Shown in pieces: positions 17,767-28,850 of a stretch of DNA of 58,655 bases. The notes below the pieces were generated by a model that searched no databases, had not been told where the DNA came from, and saw only the letters and a list, made by a program, of their open reading frames with translations. How positions within the stretch are numbered: the stretch's first letter is position 1; each line of letters begins with the position of its first letter. The stretch is from an uncultured Lentisphaerota bacterium (GTDB taxonomy: Bacteria > Verrucomicrobiota > Kiritimatiellia > CAIQIC01): NCBI GenBank assembly GCA_903912445.1, contig CAIWHP010000214.1, positions 1 to 58,655 on the forward strand. Direction: 5' to 3'. The position numbers and the translations under genes are program-made.

Positions 17767-19548
17767 ATGACGAAGAACACGAAGCTGCTGAACTGGGTGA
17801 ACGAAGTCGCCGCGCTATGCCAGCCGGACAAGATCCACTGGTGCGATGGCTCGCAACAGGAGTCCGACGCACTCTGTGCGCAGATGGTCACGAATGGCAC
17901 GTTTACGCCCATCCCCGCGCGCCCGGGCAGCTTCTGGTGCCGCTCGAATCCCGGCGACGTCGCGCGCGTCGAGGACCGCACGTTCATCTGCTCCAAGACC
18001 AAGGAAGATGCCGGCCCGACGAACAACTGGTTCGATCCGGCGGAGATGAAGGTCAAACTGCTCGGCCTGTTCCAGGGCGCGATGCGAGGCCGCACGCTCT
18101 ACGTCATCCCCTTCAGCATGGGCCCGATCGGTTCGCCCATCGCGCACATCGGCGTCGAGCTGACCGATTCGCCCTACGTCGTGGTCAACATGCGCATCAT
18201 GACCCGCATGGGCACCCAGGTGCTGGAAGCCCTCGGCCCCACCGGCGCGTTCGTGCCGTGCCTGCACTCCGTCGGCGCGCCGCTGGCGGCGGGAGCCAAG
18301 GACGTCGCGTGGCCGTGCAACCCGGACCATAAGTACATCGTCCACTTCCCGGAGGAGCGCGCGATCTGGTCGTTTGGCAGCGGCTACGGCGGGAACGCGC
18401 TGCTCGGCAAGAAATGCTTCTCGCTGCGCATCGCCTCGACCATGGCGCGCGACGGCGGCTGGCTCGCGGAGCACATGCTGATCCTGGGCCTGACCAATCC
18501 GCAGGGCCAGAAGATCTACGTCGCCGCCGCGTTCCCCAGCGCCTGCGGCAAGACCAACCTCGCCATGCTCACGCCCACCATCCCCGGCTGGAAGGCCGAG
18601 TGCGTCGGCGACGACATCGCGTGGATGAAATTCCACTCCGACGGCCGCCTCTACGCGATCAACCCCGAGGCCGGTTTCTTCGGCGTCGCGCCGGGCACCT
18701 CGCTGCATTCGAACCCGAACGCGATGCAGGCCGTGACGCACAACAGCATCTTCACCAACGTCGCGTTCGATCACGCGAAGGGCGACGTCTGGTGGGAGGA
18801 CATGACCGACCAGCCCCCGGCGAAGCTCACGAGCTGGCTCGGCGAGGAGTGGACGCCCGGCGGCGGCAAGAAGGCCGCGCATCCGAACGCCCGCTACACC
18901 GCGCCCGCCGCGCAGTGCCCGGTGATCGATGCCGCGTGGCAGGATCCCAAGGGCGTGCCGATCTCCGCGATCCTCTTCGGCGGCCGCCGCCCGACCACGG
19001 TCCCGCTCGTCTTCGAGGCCTTGAGCTGGCAGCACGGCACGTTCCTCGGCGCGCAGCAGTCGTCGGAGACCACGGCGGCGCAGGCCGGCGCGGTCGGCGT
19101 CGCGCGGCGCGACCCGATGGCGATGCTCCCGTTCTGCGGCTACCACATGGGCGACTACTTTGCCCACTGGCTCAAGGTCGGCGCGACCGCCGGCGCGAAA
19201 ATGCCCAAGATTTTCTACGTCAACTGGTTCCGGAAGTCGGCGGACGGCCGCTGGCTCTGGCCCGGCTTCGGCGAAAACGCGCGCGTGCTCCGCTGGATCT
19301 TCGAGCGCTGCACCGGCACCGGCAAGGCCGTGTCCTCGCCGATCGGCTACCTGCCGGCGCCCGACGCGCTCGACATCAGCGGCCTGGACGTGGCCCCCGC
19401 CGACCTCGCCGAGCTGTTGAGCGTGGACAAGGCCAAGTGGCTGGCCGAAATCCCCGCCATCCGCGAGCACTTCGCCAAATTCGGCGCGCGCCTCCCCCAG
19501 GGCCTCACCGACGAACTCGACGCGCTGGAGAAGCGCCTGCAGGCCTGA
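17767..19548 (+). CDS. pckG: phosphoenolpyruvate carboxykinase (GTP)
   Basis: 593 residues, the usual length for the GTP-dependent class. It converts oxaloacetate and GTP to PEP, CO2 and GDP, or runs in reverse as an anaplerotic and fermentative step. The N-terminal [10 protein letters not shown] segment, RIMTRMG, the P-loop FPSACGKTN (C260, K262, T263) and the later FGGRRP and NWFRK segments match the family. A GAGG site precedes the ATG. Monocistronic: divergent from the sugar transferase and followed by a hairpin terminator at 19591. Cytoplasmic, linking the C4 pool to gluconeogenesis or glycolysis. Confidence 0.95.
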   Translation: MTKNTKLLNWVNEVAALCQPDKIHWCDGSQQESDALCAQMVTNGTFTPIPARPGSFWCRSNPGDVARVEDRTFICSKTKEDAGPTNNWFDPAEMKVKLLGLFQGAMRGRTLYVIPFSMGPIGSPIAHIGVELTDSPYVVVNMRIMTRMGTQVLEALGPTGAFVPCLHSVGAPLAAGAKDVAWPCNPDHKYIVHFPEERAIWSFGSGYGGNALLGKKCFSLRIASTMARDGGWLAEHMLILGLTNPQGQKIYVAAAFPSACGKTNLAMLTPTIPGWKAECVGDDIAWMKFHSDGRLYAINPEAGFFGVAPGTSLHSNPNAMQAVTHNSIFTNVAFDHAKGDVWWEDMTDQPPAKLTSWLGEEWTPGGGKKAAHPNARYTAPAAQCPVIDAAWQDPKGVPISAILFGGRRPTTVPLVFEALSWQHGTFLGAQQSSETTAAQAGAVGVARRDPMAMLPFCGYHMGDYFAHWLKVGATAGAKMPKIFYVNWFRKSADGRWLWPGFGENARVLRWIFERCTGTGKAVSSPIGYLPAPDALDISGLDVAPADLAELLSVDKAKWLAEIPAIREHFAKFGARLPQGLTDELDALEKRLQA

Positions 19549-19590
19549 AGTTGAAGTAAAGCGGCGAAGACCGCAGACTGAAGGCAGCAG

Positions 19591-19650
19591 CGGCCGGATT
19601 TCCAATCCTTGGAAACTCCGGCCGCTTGTTTTTCCAAGGTTTTTGGAAAT
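19591..19650 (+). terminator. paired palindrome element, copy 2, forming a terminator-like hairpin
   Basis: CGGCCGGA at 19591-19598 pairs with TCCGGCCG at 19617-19624 around the palindrome 19599-19615 (TTTCCAATCCTTGGAAA). The stem is followed by CTTGTTTTT and then a second palindrome at 19629-19650. A GC stem plus U-run 42 nt after the pckG stop fits an intrinsic terminator. Confidence 0.7.
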
Positions 19651-19692
19651 CAGGTTTTCGATAGCTCAGGCAGGTGCGGATGCGCGGCGGTG

Positions 19693-20325
19693 TCAGTTGA
19701 GCTGGATTCCCGCGGTCTCGCCCTTGAAGATGCGGTAGGCGTGCAGGATGTCGGCCTGCCGCACGCGCTGGAGGTCCAGCTCCGGCAGCGCGTGCACCGG
19801 GAAGAATTCGACGTGGCTGCTCTCGATGCTCGGGGTGGGTTCGCCGCCGGTGATGGTGCACAAGAAGAAAAGTTTGTAGATGGAGTGGACGTTCGGCGGA
19901 TAGCCCGCGCGGGCGCGGTCCAGCAGCGCGGTGAGGCGCGTGGCGGTGACGGTATAGCCGGATTCCTCGCGGCATTCCTTTTCGACGTTCTCCCGTGGGG
20001 ACAAATTGATGTCGGCCCAGCCGCCCGGCAGCGTCCACCGGCCGGTGGAAATTTCCTTGATCAACAGCACCTGCCCGCCCTCGAAGATCGCGCCGCGCAC
20101 ATCCACCTTGGGCGTCGGATAGCCGAGTTCGTCGGGCCAGCGGAAGTCCGGCACACCGGCAGTTTCCAACACGGCGCTGGCGAGCAGACGCAGGCGGGCA
20201 TAGCGTTCGCGGTCGTAGGGATCTTTGGCGTAGGTCAGCCCGGTCTGCGCGATGGCCGCCAGCTCCCGCGAGATGTCCAGCAGCGCAGCCGGCCGCCCGC
20301 CAGACTCGTCCTTTATATCGCTCAT
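19693..20325 (-). CDS. Nudix hydrolase with N-terminal Nudix_N domain
   Basis: 210 residues. The N-terminal 60 residues, with a helical region around ELAAIAQTGLTYAKD, match the domain that precedes some Nudix hydrolases acting on nucleoside diphosphate derivatives such as ADP-ribose. The Nudix box spans residues 101-124 (GGWADINL, then KECREESGY). The first Glu of the consensus is Leu and the Arg of REU is Lys; the first change is common in this subgroup. Cytoplasmic pyrophosphohydrolase, substrate uncertain. No strong ribosome site is visible at the chosen ATG (20325). Divergent from the gene at 20410. Confidence 0.82.
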   Translation of the reverse strand: MSDIKDESGGRPAALLDISRELAAIAQTGLTYAKDPYDRERYARLRLLASAVLETAGVPDFRWPDELGYPTPKVDVRGAIFEGGQVLLIKEISTGRWTLPGGWADINLSPRENVEKECREESGYTVTATRLTALLDRARAGYPPNVHSIYKLFFLCTITGGEPTPSIESSHVEFFPVHALPELDLQRVRQADILHAYRIFKGETAGIQLN

Positions 20326-20409
20326 CGGGCGTGATGCTACGGCGGGGCTGCGGTGGAAGCAAGTGCTGCAGCCGGTTTGGAAAGCCTGCACTTCAGCGTA
20401 TGTTCGCCC

Positions 20410-22512
<2,103 letters not shown>

Positions 22513-22567
22513 TATTCCAGACCTTGATATTGCGCCACGAATAAGGGGCGAGTGCTGCGGAGCTTTT

Positions 22568-22692
22568 CGACAGAATCATAAGAAGCAGAAAGACATAGGC
22601 CGGCTGGATTGCTAACCCATTCGGCATCCATTCGCGTAACATCTCAAGTTGAAATGATTCTGCCGGTAATGGTTCTGTCGTTTCTTCTGTCC
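22568..22692. repeat. imperfect inverted repeat built on GACAGAATCAT / ATGATTCTG
   Basis: The left part reads CGACAGAATCATAAGAAG and the right part contains AATGATTCTG and GGTTCTGTCGTTTCTTCTG, so the two sides can pair over roughly 20 bases with gaps. Resembles a degraded small interspersed repeat. Confidence 0.45.
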
Positions 22693-22807
22693 ACCAAGAA
22701 AGCGCTGCGAAACGGTGGTGGTGTAGTCCCTTGTGAGCGGAAGCCTTGCTTCAATATTCCGTGTGAATGCAACAGCAGCCAGGTTACCCGCCTGCTTTCA
22801 TGGTGCA

Positions 22808-22857
22808 TTTTCCAAACCCTGGGAAAGACCGGCGTTGATTTTCCAAGGCTTGGAAAA
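22808..22857 (+). repeat. paired palindrome element, copy 3
   Basis: 22808-22826 (TTTTCCAAACCCTGGGAAA, imperfect) and 22839-22857 (TTTTCCAAGGCTTGGAAAA), centres 31 bp apart. The spacer GACCGGCGTTGA resembles the spacer of copy 2. It lies about 300 nt after the YyaL-like gene and 54 nt from the hisB stop. Confidence 0.7.
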
Positions 22858-22910
22858 CTTGCGTGTGGCGTCCGCCGCAGCATCAATCATCAATCTGCAA
22901 TCGCCAATGC

Positions 22911-23501
22911 TTACAGGGTTCCCTTGCTGGAGGGCACGCCGTGGACGCGCGCGTCGCGCGTCACCGCCTGGCGCAGCGCGCGGGCGACGCCCTTGAAGAC
23001 CGATTCCCACGCGTGGTGCGGCTCGTTGCCGTAGAGCTGGTTGATGTGCAGGTTCATCCGCGTCTGGGTGACCAGCGCGCGGAAAAATTCCAGCAGCAGC
23101 GCCAGTTCAAACTCCAGGATCTTCTTCTTCTTGCAGGTCATCTCCAGCACCAGGTAGGGCCGGCCGCCGAGGTCGAGCGCGATCTGGCTCAGGGTCTCGT
23201 CCATCGGCAGCAGGCACCAGCCATAGCGGCCAATGCTCTTGCGGTCGCCGAGCGCGGCATTGAGCGCGTCGCCGAGCGCGAGGCCGAGATCCTCGACCGT
23301 GTGGTGATAGTCCACGGCGAGGTCGCCCTTCGCGCGGATGGTCAGGTCGATCAGGCTGTGCTTGGCGAGCAGCTCAAGCATATGGTTGAGGAACGGCAGG
23401 CCGGTCTCGATGGCCGAGGCGCCCGCGCCGTCGAGGTTGAGGCTGACGGCGATGTCCGTTTCCCGCGTTTTGCGATGTATTTTGGCGCAGCGTGCTTTCA
23501 T
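22911..23501 (-). CDS. hisB: imidazoleglycerol-phosphate dehydratase
   Basis: 196 residues, the normal length of the monofunctional enzyme. It dehydrates imidazole glycerol phosphate to imidazole acetol phosphate in histidine synthesis, using a dimanganese site. Signatures: DYHHTVED (H66, H67), LPMDETL, and the C-terminal EPHHAWESVFK. ATG at 23501 follows a GGAGAA site and starts exactly where the family begins; an upstream frame adds 17 unsupported residues. It stands alone, without other his genes nearby. Cytoplasmic. Confidence 0.95.
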   Translation of the reverse strand: MKARCAKIHRKTRETDIAVSLNLDGAGASAIETGLPFLNHMLELLAKHSLIDLTIRAKGDLAVDYHHTVEDLGLALGDALNAALGDRKSIGRYGWCLLPMDETLSQIALDLGGRPYLVLEMTCKKKKILEFELALLLEFFRALVTQTRMNLHINQLYGNEPHHAWESVFKGVARALRQAVTRDARVHGVPSSKGTL

Positions 23502-23582
23502 GGCGTTCTCCGGTGCGGCGGGGAGCATAGTCGCCGCGGCGCGGGGGGGCAATGTTTTATGGCGCGCCGGGGCAATCGCAGC

Positions 23583-23610
23583 TTGTCTTGCCCTTGGCGC
23601 CGCCTATACT
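23583..23610 (+). promoter_or_regulatory. candidate promoter of the GH127 gene (possibly leaderless)
   Basis: TTGTCT at 23583-23588 and TATACT at 23605-23610 with a 16-nt spacer. The -10 element ends only nine nt before the ATG at 23620 and there is no ribosome site, so transcription may begin at or within a few bases of the start codon. Confidence 0.45.
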
Positions 23611-23619
23611 CCGCACACT

Positions 23620-25341
23620 ATGAATACTGTATGCCGCGTCGCCCTCGCCGCTCTCGGCCTTTGCCTCAGTGCAGGCGCCGGTGAACTGACCGCCCGCATG
23701 AACCTGACGCTCGACCGCGTCCGCCACGGCGGTCCGCCGGCGTACACCGACGCCTTCCTGCTCGCCGATGCCGTGCCGAAGCACGAGCGCCGCTTCACGG
23801 AATTCAGCGGCGACGTCTCCGGGCGCTATATCGGCGCGCTGGCCAGCGTGGCGCAGCAGGGCGACCGGGCGTTCCCGGAGTTGGAGCGCGTCGTCGCGGA
23901 ACTGGTGCTGCTGCAGAAGCCGGACGGCCATTTCGGCGATCCGTTCAGCACGGGCGCGGTGACGCGGAGCGACATGGCGCTGCTCTGGGGCAACGGCCGG
24001 CTGCTGATCGGGCTGCTCGAACACCACCGCCTCAAGCCCTCGGAACGGGTGCGGAACAGCGCGCGCAAGCTGGGCGACTGCCTCGTCAAGCTCGGCCCGC
24101 GGCTCAACGACCCGAAGGTGCGCGAGCAGTACAGCGGCGACCAGGTCGCCGTGGGCTACATCTGCTGGACGCAGATCATCGAGGGGCTGGTCGAGCTGCA
24201 CCGCGTGACGCACGACGCGCGCTACCTGAAGCTCGCCGGGGACATCGCCGCCAACACCTTCCGCCACCCGAAGCAGCACAGCCACGGCTTCGTCACCGCG
24301 CTGCGCGGCATTCTCGAACTCTACCGCGAGACGCACGACGCGCAGTGGCTGCAGAAGGTGGAGACCGAGTGGGAGGGCATCCTGGCGTCCGGGAACCTGC
24401 TGCCGCAGGGCGCGCTGCCGGAGATCTTCAAGCCGCTGATCCAGCGCGATGAAGGCTGCGCCGAGGCCGACTGGCTGCGCTTCAACCTCGCGCTCTGGGC
24501 GGAGACGCGCAAGCCGCGCTACCTGGAGCACGCCGAGCTGACGCTGTTCAACGAATTCTTCTTCAACCAGTTTCAAACCGGCGATTTCGGCCACCACAGC
24601 TTCAGCGCGGACGGCATCGGCGCCGGCGGCGCGCGCGCCTGGTGGTGCTGCACCTTCCACGGCCTGCGCGCCTTCCCGGATGTCCTGCGCAGCGCGTTCC
24701 ACACCGAGGCGGGCGCCCTCTGCTATGACCTGCCCGTGGATGGCGAGGGCGCCGTCACCGGCCTGACGCTGCGCGCGGATGCGACGCTGGCGCACGACGC
24801 CACGGTGACCCTCTCCGTCCGGGAGACCGACGACCAGGAACACACTCTGCGCGTACGCCTGCCCGCCTGGGCCACCAAGGTCGAGGTCAGCCTCCACCGC
24901 GCGCCGCTGGGGGGCGTCTGCAAGGACGGCGCGCTGGAGCTCAAACGGCGCTGGCTGCGCGGCGAGACCCTGACGGTGACCTACACCCTCGCCACACGCC
25001 TCCTGACGGATGCGCAGCATCCCGGCTGCGTCGCGTTCAAGCATGGCCCGTGGCTGCTCGGCGTCAACGAGGATGACTCGGCGATGTTCTTCGACGAGCC
25101 CTATCAGCGCAACCGCGTCATCGTGCCCGCGGCGACCAACGGCGTGGTCCAACTCAATCCGGCGGCCGACCGCTTTGCCCGTCGCGGCCCGTTCGTCGCC
25201 TCCGCGGCGCACCTCGCGCTGCCCTACCTGCCCGGCGGTTACCCCTGCCAGCCGCAGCTCGTCACGCTCCGGCCGATGGCCGAGCACACCAAGATCGGCG
25301 ACACGACGCCGTGGGTGCTCTGGTTTGAGCCGAAAAAGTGA
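23620..25341 (+). CDS. GH127 (DUF1680)-family glycoside hydrolase, secreted
   Basis: 573 residues. GH127 contains beta-L-arabinofuranosidases that use a zinc-bound cysteine nucleophile. Signal peptide MNTVCRVALAALGLCLSAGA. The alpha/alpha barrel contains HSHGFVTALRG, an E-x-C pair in EGCAEADW, LFNEFFFNQ and the diagnostic Cys-Cys of ARAWWCCTFHG, which fit the known nucleophile and zinc ligands. A beta domain follows (LRVRLPAWATKVEV). The start follows the likely promoter too closely for a normal leader. The true sugar may differ, since this family is broad. Divergent from hisB. Confidence 0.85.
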   Translation: MNTVCRVALAALGLCLSAGAGELTARMNLTLDRVRHGGPPAYTDAFLLADAVPKHERRFTEFSGDVSGRYIGALASVAQQGDRAFPELERVVAELVLLQKPDGHFGDPFSTGAVTRSDMALLWGNGRLLIGLLEHHRLKPSERVRNSARKLGDCLVKLGPRLNDPKVREQYSGDQVAVGYICWTQIIEGLVELHRVTHDARYLKLAGDIAANTFRHPKQHSHGFVTALRGILELYRETHDAQWLQKVETEWEGILASGNLLPQGALPEIFKPLIQRDEGCAEADWLRFNLALWAETRKPRYLEHAELTLFNEFFFNQFQTGDFGHHSFSADGIGAGGARAWWCCTFHGLRAFPDVLRSAFHTEAGALCYDLPVDGEGAVTGLTLRADATLAHDATVTLSVRETDDQEHTLRVRLPAWATKVEVSLHRAPLGGVCKDGALELKRRWLRGETLTVTYTLATRLLTDAQHPGCVAFKHGPWLLGVNEDDSAMFFDEPYQRNRVIVPAATNGVVQLNPAADRFARRGPFVASAAHLALPYLPGGYPCQPQLVTLRPMAEHTKIGDTTPWVLWFEPKK

Positions 25342-25453
25342 GGCGGCCGTGGGTGGCCAGAGCCGGAGCGGATGATGGCTGTGGCGCTGCGGGCTCGTCG
25401 AGCTGGCCGCGCTCTTCCGGCAATACGGTCCCCGTTCCGAGGGGAGCGCGGCC

Positions 25454-25741
25454 GTGTTTACCTGGCTCTTTCAAACCAGCTGGGCGTTGCTCGCCGGCTG
25501 TTTTTTTGTGCGTCCTTTCTGGCCGGCGCGCCAGCCGCGCCTGTTCGCCCTACCCTGCGGGTTTGCCCTGCTCGCCATGGTCACCGCGGTGCTGCACCAA
25601 CCCCTGCTGTGCGCCCCGACGCGGTCGTTCCCGTCCGTCATTCCGCAACCGGGCCTGGCCTATGCCGTGATCACGACTTTCACTCTGCTCGGCCCGCTCG
25701 TGCCGCCGCCGCCCTCCGCCGCGCCCGGTGACAAGACCTGA
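25454..25741 (+). CDS. possible small hydrophobic protein
   Basis: 95 residues from a GTG preceded by GGGGAG. It has two or three hydrophobic stretches (MFTWLFQTSWALLAGCFF, LFALPCGFALLAMVTAVL, YAVITTFTLLGPLV). It is not recognised. It fills most of an otherwise empty 477-bp spacer between the GH127 and RdgC-like genes. Could be a chance open frame. Confidence 0.35.
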   Translation: MFTWLFQTSWALLAGCFFVRPFWPARQPRLFALPCGFALLAMVTAVLHQPLLCAPTRSFPSVIPQPGLAYAVITTFTLLGPLVPPPPSAAPGDKT

Positions 25742-25818
25742 CGGCCCGCCCACGATTTCGCTACCTGCCCGGCGGGGCTTGCGCTATGCTCCGCGCGCTT
25801 TTTTGAAAGGGATGTTTT

Positions 25819-26916
25819 ATGGCGTTTGAAAGCGGCTCGATCAGTTTCCGTCTGTTTCACATGGCGCAGAAGATGAACGATGGGGCGGTGCAGCAGTTTG
25901 CCAAGCACGCGCTGCCGTCGCTCGAAGCGCTGGGTGCAGACAAGATGGCCGGCTGGGTCACCGGCCGCCATCTCCTCGACCGGCATGTGACGGAGGACAC
26001 CGCGCACTTCGGCGGCTACCTGCGCCTGACGCTCGTCAGCGCGGAGCGCAAGATTCCGTCCGCGCTGTTCCGCGCCGAGTGCAAGATGGAGGAGCTCGCG
26101 CAGCTCGCCGCCAGCGGCTATGAGCGCCTGAGCGCCCGCGTCCGCAGCGAGATCCGCGAGAGCGTCACCGCGCGCCTGCTGCCGCAGATGCCGCCGCAGC
26201 TCAAGGCGCAGCCGTTCGTGGCCGAGGTCGCCGGCGACCGCCTCTGGGCCGGCGCGCTGTCCGACGCGCACGCCGAGGATTTTGCGCAGCAGTTCGGGCG
26301 GTCCGCCGGCAGCGCGCCGATCCCGCTGACACCGGAGACCGCCGCCGCGCGCCGCAAGATCGACGTGCGCCAGTGGGACGTGGCGGTCTTCTCGCCCGAG
26401 GCCGAGGGCGAGCCGGTCAGCGACCACGTGGGCCACGATTTTCTCATCTGGTACTGGTTCATCGCCGAGGCGCGGCGCGGGCTGGTGCAGCTCCCGGACC
26501 TCGGCGAATTCGGGCTGCTGCTCGAAGGCCCGCTGACGTTCGTGATGGAGGGCGGCGGCGCACACGAGATCGTCCTGCGCAAGGGCGAGCCGCGCGTCAG
26601 CGCCGAGGCCAAGGCCGCGCTGCTCGCGGGCAAGAAGCTCAAGCGCGCCAAGATCGCGCTCGCCCGCGGCGACGAGATGTGGACCTGCGCGCTCGATGGC
26701 GACAACTTCGCCTTCCGCGGCCTCAAGCTGCCGCAGACCGAACAGCTCGACGCCGTCAGCCGCTTCCAGGACCGCATGCGCCTGCTCGAAACCTTCACCG
26801 ACGCCTTCTACGGCATCTTCGACCAGTTTGCGCAAGAGCGCAACGACACCGCCCGCTGGCGCGAAACGCTCAAGGACATCCGCAAGTGGATCGCCGGCCG
26901 CTATAGCCGCCACTGA
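25819..26916 (+). CDS. RdgC-like recombination-associated protein
   Basis: 365 residues. The overall pattern fits RdgC, a ring-forming DNA-binding protein that modulates RecA: a short N-terminal strand (ISFRLFHMAQ), GWVTGRHLLD near residue 50, the basic segment ERKIPSALFRAECKMEE, a helical RSEIRESVTARLLPQMPP, and a middle domain with LTPETAAAR. The C-terminal part from HDFLIWYWF is longer than in E. coli and resembles the extended form seen outside proteobacteria. The assignment rests on pattern memory and needs a profile search. AAAGGGATG precedes the ATG. Cytoplasmic. Confidence 0.55.
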   Translation: MAFESGSISFRLFHMAQKMNDGAVQQFAKHALPSLEALGADKMAGWVTGRHLLDRHVTEDTAHFGGYLRLTLVSAERKIPSALFRAECKMEELAQLAASGYERLSARVRSEIRESVTARLLPQMPPQLKAQPFVAEVAGDRLWAGALSDAHAEDFAQQFGRSAGSAPIPLTPETAAARRKIDVRQWDVAVFSPEAEGEPVSDHVGHDFLIWYWFIAEARRGLVQLPDLGEFGLLLEGPLTFVMEGGGAHEIVLRKGEPRVSAEAKAALLAGKKLKRAKIALARGDEMWTCALDGDNFAFRGLKLPQTEQLDAVSRFQDRMRLLETFTDAFYGIFDQFAQERNDTARWRETLKDIRKWIAGRYSRH

Positions 26917-27129
26917 GCGCCCAACCTTCCCGGTTCCCGCACCCCACACGTGCCGTGAGCGGCCAGGCTGTGCCGGCCGGCCACCCTCGTCGGCGTGGCG
27001 TCCCCAGGCAAGCCGGGGAGAGGCCGCGCGCGCGTTGCCCGCAGCGACAAACCCGAAATTTTTGTTTTTCATTTGGGCCTAGTGCGGCTATTTTAAAGGT
27101 GGTGAAGGTAGCTGCAAGGAGAGGCGCAT

Positions 27130-27789
27130 ATGGCCGGGCAGCCAAATCTGGTGGAGCAGTTCGAGCAAGCCCTGTTGGCGGTGGATCCGCTGGAAGCGGA
27201 GCGCCTGCTGACGGCGGCCAGCCGCGCGGTCCTGCCGATGCAGCTGGTGGACGAGGTCATCGCGCCCGCGCTGGAGCGCATCGGCGAAAAATGGGAGCAC
27301 GGCGAGGCGGCGCTCTCGCAGGTCTATATGGGCGGCCGCATCTGCGAGTCGCTGGTGGACAAGCTGTTGCCGCCCGGCAGTCCCGCCCGGCTGCAGCGGC
27401 CGAAGCTCGCGATCGCGGTGCTGGAAGATTTCCATTTCCTCGGCAAGAACCTGGTGAAGTCCGCCTTGCGCGCCAGCGGCTTCGACCCGCTGGACTGGGG
27501 CCATGCCACGGTGGAGGAGCTGGTGCACCGCGTCCGCGCGGAAGGCATCGAGGTGCTGCTGATCTCGACGCTGATGCTGCCCTCGGCGCTCAAGATCAAG
27601 GAGCTGCGCGCGCAGCTGGGCGCGGCCGGGCTGCCGGTGAAGCTGGTGGTTGGCGGCGCGCCCTTCCGGTTTGATCCGCTGCTTTGGCGCGAGGTCGGCG
27701 CCGACGCCTGCGGCCAGAACGCGCTTGAGGCCATCGAGATCGTCCGCGGTCTGCTCAAGAGCGTGGAGCGTGGGAGGGCCAAGCCATGA
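27130..27789 (+). CDS. corrinoid (cobalamin-binding) protein, MtaC/MtbC type
   Basis: 219 residues, the standard length of corrinoid shuttle proteins. A helical cap (residues 10-80, with ERIGEKWEHGEAALSQVY) is followed by a Rossmann B12-binding domain whose signature D100-F-H102-F-L-G105 supplies the lower-ligand histidine. Later motifs are LISTLML and VVGGAPFRFD. In characterised systems such proteins carry methyl groups between two methyltransferases; some B12 domains act as sensors instead. An AAGGAGA site precedes the ATG. The stop overlaps the next start by four nt (ATGA), the beginning of a five-gene unit. Confidence 0.88.
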   Translation: MAGQPNLVEQFEQALLAVDPLEAERLLTAASRAVLPMQLVDEVIAPALERIGEKWEHGEAALSQVYMGGRICESLVDKLLPPGSPARLQRPKLAIAVLEDFHFLGKNLVKSALRASGFDPLDWGHATVEELVHRVRAEGIEVLLISTLMLPSALKIKELRAQLGAAGLPVKLVVGGAPFRFDPLLWREVGADACGQNALEAIEIVRGLLKSVERGRAKP

Positions 27790-28850
27790 GCGCCGTCGCC
27801 ATGACCCCGCTCGAACGCCTGACGACGACGATGGGTCATCACGAGCCCGACCGCGTGCCGTTCGTCATCTCCGTGACGATGCAGGGCGCGCGCGAGCTGG
27901 GCCTTTCGATCGAGGACTACTACGCGAAGGCCGAAAACATCGTCGAAGCGCAATTCCGCATGTTCGCGAAATATCGCCACGATGCCCTGAATCCGACGTT
28001 CTACGGCGCGCTGGAGATGGAGGCGTGGGGCAGCGCAACGATCTTCCGCGACGATGGTCCCCCGAACGCCGGCCCTCCGCTGGTCGCCAAGTTGGACGAC
28101 ATCACCAAGCTGGTGCCGCCGAAGGTCGAGGAGTCGCCGCGCCTCCAAGAGGCGCTCAAGGCGATCCGCCTGATGAAGGCGCGGGCGGGCGCTGCGATCC
28201 CGCTGCTCGGCGTGGTGCTCTCGCCGTTCTCGGCGCCGGTGATGCAGCTGGGCTTTGACCGCTACCTGGAACTGATGTTCGAGCGGCCGGACCTGTTTGT
28301 GCGGCTGATGGCGATCAACGAGGAGTTCTGTGTGGCGTGGGCCAACGCGCAGCTGGCGGCGGGCGCGACGGCCATCGCCTATGCGGATCCCGTCTCGTCC
28401 ACCACCATCGTCACGCGCGAGATGTATCTGAAGACCGGCTTCCTGGTGGCCCGGCGCGTGATCGCGCGCATCCGGGGCGGCGTGGCCACGCACTTCGCGT
28501 CGGGCAACTGCCTGCCGATCCTGGGCGATGTGGCGCAGACCGGCACGGTCGCGGTCGGCGTCAGCGCGCTGGAGGATCTGGCCGCGCTCAAAGCCGCGTG
28601 CCGCGGCAAGTTGACGGTGATGGGCAACCTCAACGCGATCATGATGCGGCACTGGACGCCGGCGCAGGCCGTGGCGGAGGTCAAGGCGGCCATCGCCAAG
28701 GCCGGGCCGGGCGGTGGCTATGTGCTCTCCGACAACCACGGCGAGATCCCGTGGCAGGTGCCGGACGAGATTCTGATGGTCATTGCGGACGCCGTGCACA
28801 CCTGGGGCCGCTATCCGCTGGACTGGGTCCGGCAGGCAGGGGTCGCATGA
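27786..28850 (+). CDS. uroporphyrinogen-decarboxylase-fold protein (MtaA/MtbA-like)
   Basis: 354 residues. A UroD-type TIM barrel with TPLERLTTTMGHHEPDRVPF at the N terminus and the MtbA-like MGNLNAI, LSDNHGEIP and GRYPLDW segments. Corrinoid methyltransferases of this fold bind zinc by H-x-C plus a later Cys. Here the first motif reads HFASGN (H236, A238) and the second DNHGE (H318), so both usual cysteines are missing. Methyl transfer to a thiol in the usual way is doubtful. It is translationally coupled (ATGA) to the corrinoid gene before it and to the histidine kinase gene after it, so it probably works with the corrinoid protein as enzyme or sensor. Confidence 0.82.
   Translation: MSAVAMTPLERLTTTMGHHEPDRVPFVISVTMQGARELGLSIEDYYAKAENIVEAQFRMFAKYRHDALNPTFYGALEMEAWGSATIFRDDGPPNAGPPLVAKLDDITKLVPPKVEESPRLQEALKAIRLMKARAGAAIPLLGVVLSPFSAPVMQLGFDRYLELMFERPDLFVRLMAINEEFCVAWANAQLAAGATAIAYADPVSSTTIVTREMYLKTGFLVARRVIARIRGGVATHFASGNCLPILGDVAQTGTVAVGVSALEDLAALKAACRGKLTVMGNLNAIMMRHWTPAQAVAEVKAAIAKAGPGGGYVLSDNHGEIPWQVPDEILMVIADAVHTWGRYPLDWVRQAGVA

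Larger units (their letters stand above)
22513..22910. other. 398-bp convergent spacer, AT-richer, repeat-rich
   Basis: No convincing gene. The spacer contains an imperfect inverted repeat of CAGAATCAT-type sequence (22568-22595 against 22653-22692), a paired palindrome element (22808-22857), and a short ATCAATCATCAATCTGCAATC simple-sequence tract at about 22881-22905. It separates the YyaL-like gene from hisB, which converge on it. Confidence 0.6.

Noticed and set aside
20371-20386. TTTGGAAAGCC before the YyaL-like gene as another palindrome-pair copy
   Set aside because: Only one half site is present, with no partner at the expected spacing.
26917-27129. Possible cobalamin riboswitch before the corrinoid protein gene
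   Set aside because: No B12-box-like GCCACTG segment or matching helices could be found in the 213-bp leader.
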